Below are positions 26,842-36,245 of a DNA stretch of 64,000 nt, in pieces; the first letter of the stretch is position 1, and each line of letters begins with the position of its first letter. The DNA lies in assembly GCF_900129375.1 (NCBI RefSeq), contig NZ_FQVN01000001.1:186001-250000 (forward strand), given 5' to 3'. The notes below the pieces were generated by a model, which did no database searches, was not told the origin of the DNA, and was given only the letters and a program-made list of their open reading frames with translations. The position numbers and the translations under genes are program-made. Source of the DNA: Streptoalloteichus hindustanus. Its GTDB lineage: Bacteria > Actinomycetota > Actinomycetes > Mycobacteriales > Pseudonocardiaceae.

Positions 26842-27285
26842 TCACGCCGGCCGCAGCAGGCGCGCGACGGCGGCCCGCAGCGCCGCCGGATCGTGCGACC
26901 ACGCGAGCACGACGCTGCCGTCGACCAACCGCAGCGGGACGGCGGTCGTGCCCTTCGGCGGCGTCCACCCGCCGCCCAGCACCCGGGCCCCGACGGGCAC
27001 GCCGACGTCGTCGACCTCGGCGATCCGGTCGACGGGCAGCTCCTCCCTGCCCTGGCGCAGCACCGAGGGCGTCAGCGACACCGAACAGGCCCGCTGGCGG
27101 GCCTGCGCCCAGACCACGGCCGCGACGACCCAGCCCGCCGCCACCGCCGACCAGACCCCCCAGTGGGCCGCGCCGCCGAGCAGCGCCTCCACCCCGGCGG
27201 CGGCCAGGGCGATCACCGGACCCCACAGCACCGGCCACCAGCTCGTCCCGCGTTCGGCGTGCAGCACCGGCTCGGGTTCGCTCAC
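26842..27285 (-). CDS. Two-helix membrane protein, possibly DUF3093-related
   Basis: 147 residues from GTG 27285. Two helices near the N-terminus (WWPVLWGPVIALAAAGVEAL and WSAVAAGWVVAAVVWAQ) are followed by a cytoplasmic PH-like domain of about 80 residues (SVLRQGREELPVDRIAEVDD, GGWTPPKGTTAVPLRL, VVLAWSHDPAALRAAV). The helix-helix-PH-like layout and the late WSHDPAAL element suggest the DUF3093 family, but I hold that loosely. GTG overlaps the stop of the next membrane-protein gene by four bases. Confidence 0.7.
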   Translation of the reverse strand: MSEPEPVLHAERGTSWWPVLWGPVIALAAAGVEALLGGAAHWGVWSAVAAGWVVAAVVWAQARQRACSVSLTPSVLRQGREELPVDRIAEVDDVGVPVGARVLGGGWTPPKGTTAVPLRLVDGSVVLAWSHDPAALRAAVARLLRPA

Positions 27286-27734
27286 GCCTGTCCCCGCAGG
27301 TCGGCGAGCCAGGCCGTGGTGGCCGGTAGCCACAGCGCGACCAGCCCGCCGGCGAGCAGCGCCAGCACCACCAGGCCGGTCACGCTGAGCCCGCCGGCGA
27401 CGAACAGCAGGAAGAGCTGGAGCATCCCGACCAGGGTCAGCGCGGCGCGCGCCCACGGGCGACCCCGCCGCAGGACCAGGGCGAACCCGGCGCTGGCCAC
27501 CGCGAACAGCCCGTTCACCGCGGCGTTCTGCCAGACGAGGCGGTTGACGATCTGGTCGACCTGGTCGACGGGCACCAGGTTCCGGTTGAGCAGGTCCTGC
27601 CGCAGGGTGCCCCGCCCCGCCCAGAGGAGGCCGGCCTGCAGCGCGACGAACACCGCCAACGCCAGGAAGAAGCCGACCGCGAAGTGCGCGGTGCGCGGCG
27701 CCGGGGCGGCGGTCGTGCTTCCGTCGTCGCTCAA
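27282..27734 (-). CDS. Four-helix membrane protein, tandem paralogue 1 of 4
   Basis: About 150 residues from TTG 27734, which follows GGAGGAATC; GTG 27824 in the same frame is the alternative but has no ribosome site and lies in a short tandem repeat. Four helices: AVGFFLALAVFVALQAGLLW, AVNGLFAVASAGFALVL, ALTLVGMLQLFLLFVAGG, VVLALLAGGLVALWLPAT. The sequence between helices 1 and 2 (VPVDQVDQIVN) and the GRPWARAALTL element match three following genes, showing duplication. Function unknown. It overlaps the downstream DUF3093-like gene by four bases. Confidence 0.68.
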   Translation of the reverse strand: MSDDGSTTAAPAPRTAHFAVGFFLALAVFVALQAGLLWAGRGTLRQDLLNRNLVPVDQVDQIVNRLVWQNAAVNGLFAVASAGFALVLRRGRPWARAALTLVGMLQLFLLFVAGGLSVTGLVVLALLAGGLVALWLPATTAWLADLRGQA

Positions 27735-27820
27735 GATTCCTCCGTCCGGCGAGGGAACGTCCCGTCGCAGGGTAGGACCCGGCACGTCGGCGCTGGTCGG
27801 GACCGGCGGTTGTTCGGTCG

Positions 27821-27859
27821 GCACTGCTCGGACGGCACTGCTCGGACGGCACTGCTCGG
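27821..27859. repeat. 14-bp tandem repeat, about 2.8 copies
   Basis: Unit GCACTGCTCGGACG repeated at 27821, 27835 and 27849 (last copy partial). It lies upstream of the likely start of membrane paralogue 1 and covers an alternative GTG start at 27824. Confidence 0.8.
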
Positions 27860-27950
27860 GAGAGGGCGTCGGCGTCGACCGCCCGGAGAAGCGCGGACGC
27901 CCCGTCCGGCGGGCGAACGGGGCGTCGGCGTCGGCGGGACAGCGAGCCGC

Positions 27951-28496
27951 TCAGCGCGCGGGCCGCTGCTGCGCCTGGAAGTACGCGTTCGCGTTGGGCA
28001 GGAACATCAACACCACCGCCGCGACCGAGACCAGCGACGACAGCACCGACGCCCAGGTCGGGCCGGTCAGGAGGAACAGCACGCCGAGCGCGGTGAGCAC
28101 GGTCAGGGTGATCCGCGCCCAGTTGCGCCCCGCCCGCATCTTCACCGCGAACAGCAGGTAGAGCGCGGCCACGACGACCGCGACCACGGCGGTGAACGCG
28201 ATGACCAGCGACACGCCCGCGTCGACCTGCTCCGCGGTGAGGGTCGGGCTGGCCTCCCGGGTCGCGCGCGCCATCTCGTCCCGGCTGCCGGCCAGCACGA
28301 CCGGAGCCAGGAAGGACAGCAGGGCGCTGGCGACCCACGTCCAGAAGGAGATCTGCACCTCGACCGGGCGCCGGGGAACCACCGACTCGTGCGGGCTCAA
28401 CGGCGGCGCGGCGGGCAGGTGCCCGACCGGCGCCGGCGGCGCCGGCGGGAACTGCTGCGGACTCGGCCCCTGGTCGGGCCTCGGAGATTCCGTCAC
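27951..28496 (-). CDS. Four-helix membrane protein, tandem paralogue 2 of 4
   Basis: 181 residues from GTG 28496. A Pro-rich cytoplasmic N-terminus of about 45 residues is followed by helix 1 (ISFWTWVASALLSFLAPVVL), an acidic loop (PTLTAEQVDAG), helix 2 (AVVAVVVAALYLLFAVKMRA), the motif GRNWARITLTVLTAL, and a last helix ending VLMFLPNANAYF. The C-terminal half is very close to paralogue 3 at both protein and DNA level, so this pair is the most recent duplication. Family unnamed by me. A strong hairpin lies upstream. Confidence 0.75.
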   Translation of the reverse strand: MTESPRPDQGPSPQQFPPAPPAPVGHLPAAPPLSPHESVVPRRPVEVQISFWTWVASALLSFLAPVVLAGSRDEMARATREASPTLTAEQVDAGVSLVIAFTAVVAVVVAALYLLFAVKMRAGRNWARITLTVLTALGVLFLLTGPTWASVLSSLVSVAAVVLMFLPNANAYFQAQQRPAR

Positions 28497-28525
28497 GAAC
28501 CCACCGTAGGGCGGCGAACCGACAG

Positions 28526-28567
28526 GAACGTGACGTTGGGACGTTTCGATGCCCCAACGTCACGTTC
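28526..28567. terminator. 15-bp-stem hairpin between paralogues 3 and 2
   Basis: Arms 28526-28540 (GAACGTGACGTTGGG) and 28553-28567 are perfectly complementary, with a 12-nt loop. It lies between the stop of paralogue 3 (28616) and the start of paralogue 2 (28496), so it may end transcription of the hem and paralogue 4/3 genes. As a symmetric site it could also be an operator. Confidence 0.6.
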
Positions 28568-28615
28568 GTCGCCACCGATCACTCCACTCGGCGGGCGAGC
28601 TGCGCCGACAGCCCG

Positions 28616-29467
28616 TCAGCCGACCGGACGACGTTCGCCGCGGAAGTAGGCGTTGGCGTTGGGCAGGAACATCAACACCACGGCCGCGATCGCGATCAGC
28701 GTGCCGATCGAGCCCGCCGAGGCGGCCGCCACCTGCACGAGGAGGAACAACGCCGTGATCACGGTGAGCGCGATCCGGGCCCAGTTCCGCCCGGCCCGCA
28801 TCTTCACCGCGAAGAACACGTAGAGCGCGGCCACCAGCACCGCCACCACGATCGTCAGCCCGATCGTGACGTTGGCCAGCCGCTCGGCCTCCTCGGCGGT
28901 GATGTTCGGGTCCTGCCGGCGGATCTGGTCGATCGCCGGCTCCCGCTGGGTCAGCGCCAACAACGAGCTCAACGCGCTGAGCACGGCGCTGACGATCCAG
29001 ATCCAGAACGAGATCCGCACCTCGCGGGGCGGCCGGGACACGGGCTGGGCCGGCGGCTCGTCCAGCGGCGGGGCCGTCGGGTAGCCGGTCGCCCCTGGCA
29101 CGGGTGGCGGCGGGCCGCCGAGCGGCGGGGCGACGGGCAGCCCGGCGTCCCCGTGCGGGGGTGTGGTGGCTCCCGGCTGCTCCGGCACGGCGGGGCCGCC
29201 GGGGCCGCCGCCGGGCGCTCCCGTCAGCTCACCGGGCGGGGGTGTCGCGAGTGGGGTCGTCGGCGGTTCCGCCGACAGGGGAGGTTGGTCGCCGGCGGCC
29301 CGGTCACCGGCACTGGCCCGGTCACCGGCACTGTCGGCGGGAACCTGGCCGGGTGGGACCGGCGACGGCTCGCCGGTCCCCTGGGGAGGGGGTGACACGG
29401 GGGGAGGCGGCAGGTCCGCCCGCTCCTTCCGCCCCTTCTCGGCGTCGTGGTTGTTGGGCGCGGTCAC
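28616..29467 (-). CDS. Four-helix membrane protein with long Pro-rich N-terminus, tandem paralogue 3 of 4
   Basis: 283 residues from GTG 29467 (VTAPNNHDAEKGRKERADLP). The first 145 residues are disordered-looking, rich in Pro, Gly, Ala and Ser. The membrane part mirrors paralogue 2: ISFWIWIVSAVLSALSSLLA, loop DPNITAEEAERLAN, AVLVAALYVFFAVKMRAGRN, then WARIALTVITALFLL and VLMFLPNANAYFRG. The long tail is the main difference from its neighbours and may be a cytoplasmic interaction region (inference). Function unknown. Confidence 0.75.
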   Translation of the reverse strand: MTAPNNHDAEKGRKERADLPPPPVSPPPQGTGEPSPVPPGQVPADSAGDRASAGDRAAGDQPPLSAEPPTTPLATPPPGELTGAPGGGPGGPAVPEQPGATTPPHGDAGLPVAPPLGGPPPPVPGATGYPTAPPLDEPPAQPVSRPPREVRISFWIWIVSAVLSALSSLLALTQREPAIDQIRRQDPNITAEEAERLANVTIGLTIVVAVLVAALYVFFAVKMRAGRNWARIALTVITALFLLVQVAAASAGSIGTLIAIAAVVLMFLPNANAYFRGERRPVG

Positions 29468-29547
29468 CCGCCGCAACCTAGGCCGGTCCCGGCGGCGGGA
29501 CCGCTCCCGCCCAGCAAAACCCCCGGATCGAGTGAAGGGTGACCGCC

Positions 29548-30102
29548 CTAACGGGTGGGTCGGGCCAGCGCCTGCGTCCGTCGGTAGTAGCCCACGTGCG
29601 CGAACCAGCCGTTGGCCTGAGGCAGGAACATCAGCACCAGCGCCACCGCGTCGAGGAGCAGCGAGATCACGGCCACGACCACGTCGAGCGCGCCCACCCG
29701 GACGCCGAGCGCCCCGGCCAGACCCGCCGAGATCCCCGCCAGGCCGACGAGACCGCCGAACACCCCCAGCCCGCCGAGGACGGCGAGCACGATCCGCGCG
29801 GGGTTCCACCCACCGGCCATCCGGTTGGCCAGCAGGACGTACAGCCCGAGCAGCGCGAGCGCGAGCAGCAGCCCGAAGGTCACCCCGCCGCTGGCCGCCT
29901 GGTCGAGCTGGTCCTGCCCCAGCTTCGGGTCCATCCGGCGCAGCTCGTCGACCATGCGGTTGCGGTCGGCCAGCTTGATGACCGACCGCACCGCGCCCAG
30001 CAGCGCGCTGGCGATCCACAACCACCGGGCCAGGACGACGGGGCGCGGCGCGGGCGGCGGCTCCGGCACGGTCGGGTGCACGACCGGGGGCATCGGGTGC
30101 AC
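29548..30102 (-). CDS. Four-helix membrane protein, tandem paralogue 4 of 4
   Basis: 184 residues from GTG 30102, two bases after the hemB stop (ATG 30093 is the alternative). Helix 1 is RWLWIASALLGAVRSVIKLA, followed by the loop DPKLGQDQLDQAAS, helix 2 FGLLLALALLGLYVLLANRM, GWNPARIVLAVLGGL, and the final helix ending VLMFLPQANGWF. It is the most divergent of the four and has an extra Gly-rich hydrophobic stretch before the last helix. The tight spacing suggests it is co-transcribed with rex-hemACDB. Confidence 0.72.
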   Translation of the reverse strand: MHPMPPVVHPTVPEPPPAPRPVVLARWLWIASALLGAVRSVIKLADRNRMVDELRRMDPKLGQDQLDQAASGGVTFGLLLALALLGLYVLLANRMAGGWNPARIVLAVLGGLGVFGGLVGLAGISAGLAGALGVRVGALDVVVAVISLLLDAVALVLMFLPQANGWFAHVGYYRRTQALARPTR

Positions 30103-30104
30103 GC

Positions 30105-31121
30105 TCAGCCCTCGCGCAGCCAGCGCGCGGCCTCGACCGCCCAGTACGTCAGCACGCTGTCCGCCCCGGCCCTGCGGACGGAGGTGAGCGTCTCCAGGAT
30201 GGTGCGGCGCCGTTCGAGCCACCCGTTGGCGGCGGCGGCCTCGACCATCGCGTACTCGCCGGAGACCTGGTAGGCGAACACCGGGACGGTCGAGACCTCG
30301 GCGACGGCGCGCAGCACGTCCAGGTAGGGCAGCGCGGGCTTGACGATCACTGCGTCCGCGCCCTCCGCCAGGTCCAGGTCCAGCTCGCGCAGCGACTCCC
30401 TGACGTTCGCCGGGTCCTGCTGGTAGGTCTTGCGGTCACCGGTGAGCGCCGACTCCACGGCGTCCCGGAACGGGCCGAAGAACGCCGAGGCGTACTTGAC
30501 GGAGTAGGCCAGGATGCCGGCGTTGACGTGCCCGGCCGCGTCGAGCGCCTCGCGGATGACGCCGACCTGGCCGTCCATCATCCCGCTCGGCCCGACCATG
30601 TGCGCCCCGGCCTCGACCTGGGCCACCGCCATCTCGGCGTAGACCCGCAGGGTGGCGTCATTGTCCACCGAGCCGTCCTCGGCGAGCACGCCGCAGTGGC
30701 CGTGGTCGGTGAACTCGTCCAGGCAGCAGTCGGACATCAGGACGGTGGCGTCGCCGACCTCGGCGCGCACGTCGCGCAGCGCCACGTTGAGCACGCCGTT
30801 CTCGTCGACCGCCCCGGATCCGGTCGGGTCCTTGCGCTCCGGCACGCCGAAGAGCATCAGCCCGCCGACGCCGGCCTCCACCGCCTCGGCGGCGGCCTTG
30901 CGCAGGGAGTCGCGGGTGTGCTGCACGACGCCCGGCATCGAGGCGATCGGGATCGGCTCCCCCGCCCCCTCCCTGACGAACATCGGCAGCACCAGGTGAC
31001 GGGGCTCGACGCTGGTCTCGGCGACCAGGCGGCGCATCGCGGGGGTCGTCCGCAGGCGACGCGGACGGTGGGACGGGAACACCTCGGCGTACTCCCTTCG
31101 GGGGTGTTCGGCGTCGACCAC
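30105..31121 (-). CDS. hemB: Delta-aminolevulinic acid dehydratase (porphobilinogen synthase)
   Basis: A 338-residue TIM-barrel enzyme that condenses two 5-aminolevulinates to porphobilinogen. The two Schiff-base lysines are in [19 protein letters not shown] and [17 protein letters not shown]. The metal-binding loop reads [18 protein letters not shown], with the Cys triad of the zinc-dependent class rather than the Asp form of magnesium-only enzymes. Its start is 61 bp after hemD, with a short hairpin between, so it may be partly uncoupled from the rex-hemACD transcript. Confidence 0.95.
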   Translation of the reverse strand: MVDAEHPRREYAEVFPSHRPRRLRTTPAMRRLVAETSVEPRHLVLPMFVREGAGEPIPIASMPGVVQHTRDSLRKAAAEAVEAGVGGLMLFGVPERKDPTGSGAVDENGVLNVALRDVRAEVGDATVLMSDCCLDEFTDHGHCGVLAEDGSVDNDATLRVYAEMAVAQVEAGAHMVGPSGMMDGQVGVIREALDAAGHVNAGILAYSVKYASAFFGPFRDAVESALTGDRKTYQQDPANVRESLRELDLDLAEGADAVIVKPALPYLDVLRAVAEVSTVPVFAYQVSGEYAMVEAAAANGWLERRRTILETLTSVRRAGADSVLTYWAVEAARWLREG

Positions 31122-31124
31122 GCC

Positions 31125-31146
31125 GACGAGCCGGCGGGGGCTCGTC
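31125..31146. terminator. Small hairpin between hemD and hemB
   Basis: 8-bp arms 31125-31132 and 31139-31146 with a 6-nt loop in the 61-bp hemD-hemB gap. It is a weak terminator or attenuator candidate. Confidence 0.35.
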
Positions 31147-31182
31147 AGGCGCGGTCGACGCCGAGCGGTGACTCCTGCGCGC

Positions 31183-32715
31183 TCAGCGACGGGCGCGCTT
31201 GGTCTTGCGCGGGGGCGGCAGCGCCCCCTCGGCCCGCAGCCGGGCCGCGTGCTGGGCCAGCGCCTCGACCAGCGCCGGCACCTGGGCCACCTCCGGCTGG
31301 ACGTCCACCCGCAGGCCGAACTCGCGGGCGGTCTCCGCCGTGGCGGGGCCGATGCAGGCCACGATCGTGCGGGCGTGCGGCTTGCCGGCGATGCCGACCA
31401 GGTTCCGCACGGTGGACGACGAGGTGAAGCACACCGCGTCGAACCCGCCGGTCTTGATCATCTCGCGGGTGTCGGCTGGCGGCGGCGCGGCCCGCACCGT
31501 GCGGTACGCGGTCACGTCGTCGATCTCCCAGCCGCGGTCGCGCAGCCCGGCCGCCAGCGTCTCGGTGGCGATGTCGGCCCGCGGCAGCAGCACCCGGTCG
31601 ACCGGGTCCAGGATGTCGTCGTGCGGCGGGAAGTCGGCCAGCAGACCCTCGCTCGACTGCTCCCCGGAGGGGATCAGCTCCGGCTGGATGCCGAACGAGC
31701 GCACCTTCGCCGCGGTGGCCTCGCCGATGCAGGCGATCTTCACCCCGGAGAACGCCCGCGCGTCCAAGCCGAACTCGCGGAACTTCTCCCACACCGCGCG
31801 CACCGCGTTGGTGGAGGTGAAGATCACCCACTGGTAGCGGCCGTCGACCAGGCCCTTGACCGCGCGCTCCATCTGCGCGGGGCTGCGGGGCGGCTCGACC
31901 GAGATGGTCGGCACCTCGACCGGGATCGCGCCGTGCGAGCGCAGCCGGTCGCTCATCGCGCCCGCCTGCTCCTTCGTGCGCGGCACCAGGACCTTCCAGC
32001 CGTACAGCGCCCGGGACTCCCACCAGGACAGCTTCGCCCGGCCGCCCGCGGCGGCGCCGATGGTCACCACCAGCGGCCCGGCCAGCTCCCCGGCGTCGGC
32101 GGCCAGCGTGGCCAGCGTGGTGTCCACGGTCCGCTGGCTGCACGTGGTGCCCTCGGCCGTCACCGCCACCGGCGTCTGCGCGGCCACGCCGTGCTCGACC
32201 AGCGCCGACGCGGCCTCGGCCAGGTGGCTCCCGGTGGCGTGCAGGACCAGCGTGCCCGGCGCGGCGGCCAGTGCGGCCCAGTCCACGTCGCCGCGCACGT
32301 CGGCCTCGGTGTGCACCGTGCCCAGGGCGATGCCGGCGTAGGCGGGAACCGCCGTCACGCTGGCCACGCCGGGCACCACGTCGAAGGCGACGCTGGTGCG
32401 CGCCACGGCCTGCGCCTCCCGGACCACGGCGTCCGCGGTCAGCGGGTCACCGGCCACCAGGCGCACCACCGACCGGCCGGACCTGGCCTCGGTGACCAGG
32501 TCCCTCGCCACGTCCGCCGGGTCGCCGACGGCCGGCCGCACCTCGGCCCCCTCGGGCGCCAACGCGACGACCTCGGCCGGGACGTCGGGGTCGGTCACCA
32601 CCAGCGAGGCGCGGGTCAACAACTCCTGCGCCCTGACGGTGAGCAACCCCGCGTCGCCGGGGCCGGAGCCCACGAAGGCGACGCGCCCCGGGGTCTTGCG
32701 TGCACGGGTGGTCAT
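31183..32715 (-). CDS. hemD: Fused uroporphyrinogen-III C-methyltransferase-like / uroporphyrinogen-III synthase
   Basis: 510 residues from ATG 32715. The N-terminal half (1-245) is the tetrapyrrole methylase fold: [53 protein letters not shown]. The C-terminal half (255-495) is HemD, which inverts ring D while closing hydroxymethylbilane: [63 protein letters not shown]. This fusion is usual in actinobacteria (Rv0511). Whether the methylase half is active, feeding sirohaem or B12, cannot be told from sequence. 19 bp after hemC. Confidence 0.93.
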   Translation of the reverse strand: MTTRARKTPGRVAFVGSGPGDAGLLTVRAQELLTRASLVVTDPDVPAEVVALAPEGAEVRPAVGDPADVARDLVTEARSGRSVVRLVAGDPLTADAVVREAQAVARTSVAFDVVPGVASVTAVPAYAGIALGTVHTEADVRGDVDWAALAAAPGTLVLHATGSHLAEAASALVEHGVAAQTPVAVTAEGTTCSQRTVDTTLATLAADAGELAGPLVVTIGAAAGGRAKLSWWESRALYGWKVLVPRTKEQAGAMSDRLRSHGAIPVEVPTISVEPPRSPAQMERAVKGLVDGRYQWVIFTSTNAVRAVWEKFREFGLDARAFSGVKIACIGEATAAKVRSFGIQPELIPSGEQSSEGLLADFPPHDDILDPVDRVLLPRADIATETLAAGLRDRGWEIDDVTAYRTVRAAPPPADTREMIKTGGFDAVCFTSSSTVRNLVGIAGKPHARTIVACIGPATAETAREFGLRVDVQPEVAQVPALVEALAQHAARLRAEGALPPPRKTKRARR

Positions 32716-32734
32716 CAGGCACTCCCCATCCCAT

Positions 32735-33682
32735 TCACTCCCCGGGACCGCCGAGCACGGCGGCGCCGAGGTCGAGCAGTTCCGCGGCCAACGCCCGGCC
32801 GAGCTGCTCTGCTGCGGTCGTCTCACCGGTGGTCGAGGCGCGCAACAGCTCGTCGCCGGGCGTGGCGGCCACCCCACGCAGCGACAGCCTCAGGACGGAG
32901 CGGACCGCACCCGCGGCGCTCTCGTCCAGGTCCTCGACCACCTCGGCCAGTGCGCCGACAGGCGCGGAGCAGCCCGCCTCCAGCGCGGCCAGCATGGCGC
33001 GCTCGGCGATGACCGCCACCCGGCTGGCCGGGTCGTCCAGTGTGGACTGGAGGAGGTGCTCGACGTCGACGTCGTCGACGCGGCACTCCACCGCGAGCGC
33101 GCCCTGCGCGGGAGCGGGCAGCATCTGCAGCGGGTCGAGCACCTCGGTGATCGCGTCGAGCCGGCCGATGCGGGCCAGCCCGGCGCGGGCGAGCACGACG
33201 GCGTCCAGCTCGCCGTCGACAACCTTGCGCAGTCGGGTGTCCACGTTGCCGCGGATCGGCACCACCTCAAGCCCGAGGCCGAGCGCCCGCAGCTGCGCGG
33301 CGCGGCGCGGCGAGCCGGTGCCGACGGTGGAGCCGGGGGGCAGTTCGCCGAGCGTCAACCCGTCCCTGGCCACCAGCGCGTCCCTGGGGTCCTCGCGCAG
33401 CGGCACGGCGGCCAGCGACAGCCGGGGGTCCCCCGCGGTCGGCAGGTCCTTGAAGGAGTGCACCGCGACGTCCACCTCGCCGTTGGCGAGCGCGTCCCGC
33501 AGCGCCGAGGTGAACACGCCGACGCCGATCTCGGCGATCGGCGCGGACGACTGGTCGCCGGGCGTGCTGACGGTGATGATCTCCACCTGGGCGCCCGCCC
33601 GTTCCAGCGCGTCCGCGACCGTGCCGGTCTGCGCGAGCGCCAGCGCGCTGCCGCGGGTTCCGATCCGCAGCGTCCGGTTCAC
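32735..33682 (-). CDS. hemC: Hydroxymethylbilane synthase (porphobilinogen deaminase)
   Basis: A 315-residue enzyme that links four porphobilinogens into hydroxymethylbilane. The N-terminus [20 protein letters not shown] is typical. Active-site elements are [25 protein letters not shown]-type sequence (here [20 protein letters not shown]), [11 protein letters not shown] and the dipyrromethane cofactor Cys in [18 protein letters not shown] 33682 overlaps the hemA stop by four bases. Part of rex-hemA-hemC-hemD. Confidence 0.95.
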   Translation of the reverse strand: MNRTLRIGTRGSALALAQTGTVADALERAGAQVEIITVSTPGDQSSAPIAEIGVGVFTSALRDALANGEVDVAVHSFKDLPTAGDPRLSLAAVPLREDPRDALVARDGLTLGELPPGSTVGTGSPRRAAQLRALGLGLEVVPIRGNVDTRLRKVVDGELDAVVLARAGLARIGRLDAITEVLDPLQMLPAPAQGALAVECRVDDVDVEHLLQSTLDDPASRVAVIAERAMLAALEAGCSAPVGALAEVVEDLDESAAGAVRSVLRLSLRGVAATPGDELLRASTTGETTAAEQLGRALAAELLDLGAAVLGGPGE

Positions 33683-35013
33683 CGCTTCTCACCGTCCTGT
33701 CCGTGGTCGACGGTACGCGGGGCGGTCAGGGCCGCGGCCGCGTTCGAGTCCAGGCCGAACAGCTCGCGCAACGCGTCCGCGTAGCTCGACCCGCCCGGGG
33801 CCGCGGCCAGTTCCTTGACCCGCACCGTCGGGGTGTGCAGCAGCTTGTCGACGACCCGGCGCACCGTGCGGGCGAGCTCGTCGCGCACCGTCGCGTCCAG
33901 GTCGGGCAGTCGTGAGTCCAGGCGCAGCAGCTCGGCGTCGACCACCTCGGCGGCGCGCCGGCGCAACGCGGTCACCGTGGGGGTGACCTCGGCCGACCGC
34001 TGCGCGGCCAGGTAGGCGCGCACGCCCTCGGCGACCAGCTCGGCCGCCCGCCGGGTGTCGGCGCCGGCCGGGGCCTCCAGCAGGCGGCGCTGCAACGTCT
34101 CCAGGTCCACCACGGTCACGCCGGGCAGGCCGCCCACGGCCGGGTCGACGTCCCTGGGCAGGCCGAGGTCGCAGACCACCAGGGGGTGGGCCCGCTCGGC
34201 GCGCGCCGCCACGACCATGTCGACGTCCACGACCGACTCCACCGCGCCGGTGCAGGCGACCAGCAGGTCGGCCGCGGCCAGCTCGCCGACCACCTCGGCC
34301 AGCGGCACGGCGCGGGCCGGGGTGCCCTCGGCGAGGCTGAGCGCGGCCAGCCGCTCGCCGTTGGCCGTGGTGCGGTTGGCGACCACGATCTCGCCGACGC
34401 CGGCCCGGCGCAGGTGGGCGGCGGCCAGCCCGGCCATCGACCCGGCCCCGACGATCAGCGCCCGCCGGCCGGCCAGCCCGTCGAGCACCCGCTCGGCGTC
34501 GGCGAGGGCCTCGGTCACCACCGACGCGCCGGCGTGGTCGATCCCGGTCTCGGCGTGCACCCGCTTGCCGACCCGCAGCGCCTGCTGGACGACCTCGTGC
34601 ACCACCCGACCGGTGGTGCCGGCGGTCTCCGCCTCCGCGTAGGCGGCGCGGATCTGGCCGAGGATCTGCGCCTCGCCCACCACCATCGAGTCCAGCCCGG
34701 CCGCCACCGTGAACAGGTGCTCGGCCGCGGCGCCCGCGTAGTGCACGTACAGGTGCGGGACCAGCTCGGTCACCTCGCACCCGGCGTGCCGCGCGAGCAC
34801 CCCGGTGATGTCGGCCAGGCCGCCGTGGAACGCCTCCACGGCCGCGTAGACCTCCACCCGGTTGCAGGTGGACACCAGCACGGCCTCGCTGACGTTGGGG
34901 CGGTCCAGCAGCTCGCCGAGCAGCTTGCCGACCTCGCCACCGGACACCGCGACACGCTCGAGCACCCGCACCGGCGCGGTGCGGTGGGACATCCCGACCG
35001 CGAGCAGGCTCAC
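33679..35013 (-). CDS. hemA: Glutamyl-tRNA reductase
   Basis: A 444-residue NADPH enzyme that commits glutamyl-tRNA to haem by forming glutamate-1-semialdehyde. The N-terminus [20 protein letters not shown] is standard. The catalytic Cys is in [14 protein letters not shown], the linker has [20 protein letters not shown], and the Rossmann loop is [17 protein letters not shown]. The C-terminal dimerisation helices end with [13 protein letters not shown] 35013 overlaps the rex stop (GTGA), so translation is coupled to the redox sensor that probably controls it. Confidence 0.95.
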   Translation of the reverse strand: MSLLAVGMSHRTAPVRVLERVAVSGGEVGKLLGELLDRPNVSEAVLVSTCNRVEVYAAVEAFHGGLADITGVLARHAGCEVTELVPHLYVHYAGAAAEHLFTVAAGLDSMVVGEAQILGQIRAAYAEAETAGTTGRVVHEVVQQALRVGKRVHAETGIDHAGASVVTEALADAERVLDGLAGRRALIVGAGSMAGLAAAHLRRAGVGEIVVANRTTANGERLAALSLAEGTPARAVPLAEVVGELAAADLLVACTGAVESVVDVDMVVAARAERAHPLVVCDLGLPRDVDPAVGGLPGVTVVDLETLQRRLLEAPAGADTRRAAELVAEGVRAYLAAQRSAEVTPTVTALRRRAAEVVDAELLRLDSRLPDLDATVRDELARTVRRVVDKLLHTPTVRVKELAAAPGGSSYADALRELFGLDSNAAAALTAPRTVDHGQDGEKR

Positions 35014-35864
35014 CGGCGCATCACCACCCCGTCCACATCGGACAGATCCGCGCCCTCGCCGGCCGCCTCCGCGGCCTCGTCCGCCCGTCGGGCGACGTGG
35101 AAGGACAGGATCTGCATCTCCACAGCCAGGTCGACCTTGCGCACCTCGACGTCGTCCGGGACCTGGAGCACGACGGGCGCGAAGTTCAGGATGCACTGCA
35201 CACCGGCGGCGACCAAGCGGTCGCAGACCTCCTGCGCCGCCGGCGGCGGGGTGGCGATGACGCCGATCGAGACCTCCCGCTCGGCCACCACCCTCGGGAT
35301 GTCGTCGACGTGGTCGACCGGGATGCCCCCGACCGGGACGCCGATCAGGTCCGGGTCCACGTCGAACAGGGCGGCCACCGGGAACCCCCTGCCGGGGAAG
35401 CCGCCGTAGTTGGCCAGGGCGTGCCCCAGGTTGCCGATGCCCACGACGCACACGCTGTGCTTCCTGGTCAGGCCGAGGATGCGCTCGATCTGGCCGACCA
35501 GCACGTCGACGTCGTAGCCGACGCCCCGCGTGCCGTAGGAGCCGATGTAGGAGAGGTCCTTGCGCAGCTTCGCCGAGTTCACGCCGGCGGCGGCGGCGAG
35601 CTCCTCGCTGGAGATCGTGTTCACGCCCTGCTCGGCCAGGCCGGAGAGCACCCGCAGGTAGATGGCCAGCCGGGCGACGGCGGCCTCCGGGATGGCGCGC
35701 GCCCGCTCCCTGGCGGTCGGCTCGGGGGCCTGGTCGGCCGGGGCTCCGGAGCTCGCGGAGCCGGCGTCGTCGGCCGCGACCCGGGGGGCCGCGACGCGAT
35801 CCGCTCCGGGGGCGGTCGGGGTGCTGGTCACGACCTCGCCACCCTCGTCCCGCTGTCCCGCCAC
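35010..35864 (-). CDS. rex: Redox-sensing transcriptional repressor Rex
   Basis: A homodimeric repressor that leaves DNA when the NADH/NAD+ ratio is high. From GTG 35864 (284 residues, preceded by AGAGGGAG); GTG 35831 is an alternative. After a disordered Ala/Pro-rich start the winged helix runs [38 protein letters not shown] and [17 protein letters not shown]. The NAD-binding Rossmann loop is [17 protein letters not shown], and domain swapping is expected through [19 protein letters not shown]. In Streptomyces rex heads rex-hemACD and represses itself; the same order is here, with a candidate operator at 36021. Confidence 0.95.
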   Translation of the reverse strand: MAGQRDEGGEVVTSTPTAPGADRVAAPRVAADDAGSASSGAPADQAPEPTARERARAIPEAAVARLAIYLRVLSGLAEQGVNTISSEELAAAAGVNSAKLRKDLSYIGSYGTRGVGYDVDVLVGQIERILGLTRKHSVCVVGIGNLGHALANYGGFPGRGFPVAALFDVDPDLIGVPVGGIPVDHVDDIPRVVAEREVSIGVIATPPPAAQEVCDRLVAAGVQCILNFAPVVLQVPDDVEVRKVDLAVEMQILSFHVARRADEAAEAAGEGADLSDVDGVVMRR

Positions 35865-36020
35865 ACTGAACTCCCTCTGCCCGGTGCTGCGCCCGCCCCC
35901 GCCGAGCCTCCCGCCACAGTCGTCCCGGGCGGCGGCCCGGACGGCTCGGGAGGGCCAGGGTGGATTCCGAGTGGTTTCCGCCGAAGCCCTTGACGGCGCG
36001 ACGAAGACACGGTAGCCGCT

Positions 36021-36036
36021 TGTGAACGCAGGCACA
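36021..36036. promoter_or_regulatory. Candidate Rex operator (ROP)
   Basis: TGTGAACGCAGGCACA agrees at 13 of 16 positions with the Streptomyces Rex operator TGTGAACGCGTTCACA as I remember it, including both outer TGTG/CACA arms and the AACGC core. It is about 157 bp upstream of the chosen rex start and reads into rex-hemACD, as expected for autoregulation. Confidence 0.65.
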
Positions 36037-36201
36037 AAGTCGCGCGTCGCGGGCATGACGAGACGCACACGGGCACTGCGACGCAGGTCACGGCCATCGC
36101 CCGAACGGCCTAGCCGGGCAGGTGGACCCTCACCACGCGCCCACCCGGTCGCGGCGAGGGCCGCCGGGTGCGCCCCGCCCGCGCGTCGCGGCCCGGGGTG
36201 G

Positions 36202-36230
36202 CGCCTGCCCAGGTGACACCCGGGCAGGCG
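36202..36230. terminator. Hairpin after the glutaredoxin gene
   Basis: Arms 36202-36210 and 36222-36230 (CGCCTGCCC / GGGCAGGCG) with an 11-nt loop, 15 bp after the minus-strand gene ending at 36246. Confidence 0.55.
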
Positions 36231-36245
36231 GGAAACGCGGCGGGC

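Larger units (their letters stand above)
35865..36245. other. Promoter region of rex-hemACD
   Basis: About 380 bp between the rex start and the glutaredoxin gene end. It holds a candidate Rex operator (36021-36036) and a 9-bp-stem hairpin (36202-36230). No gene is visible. Confidence 0.6.
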
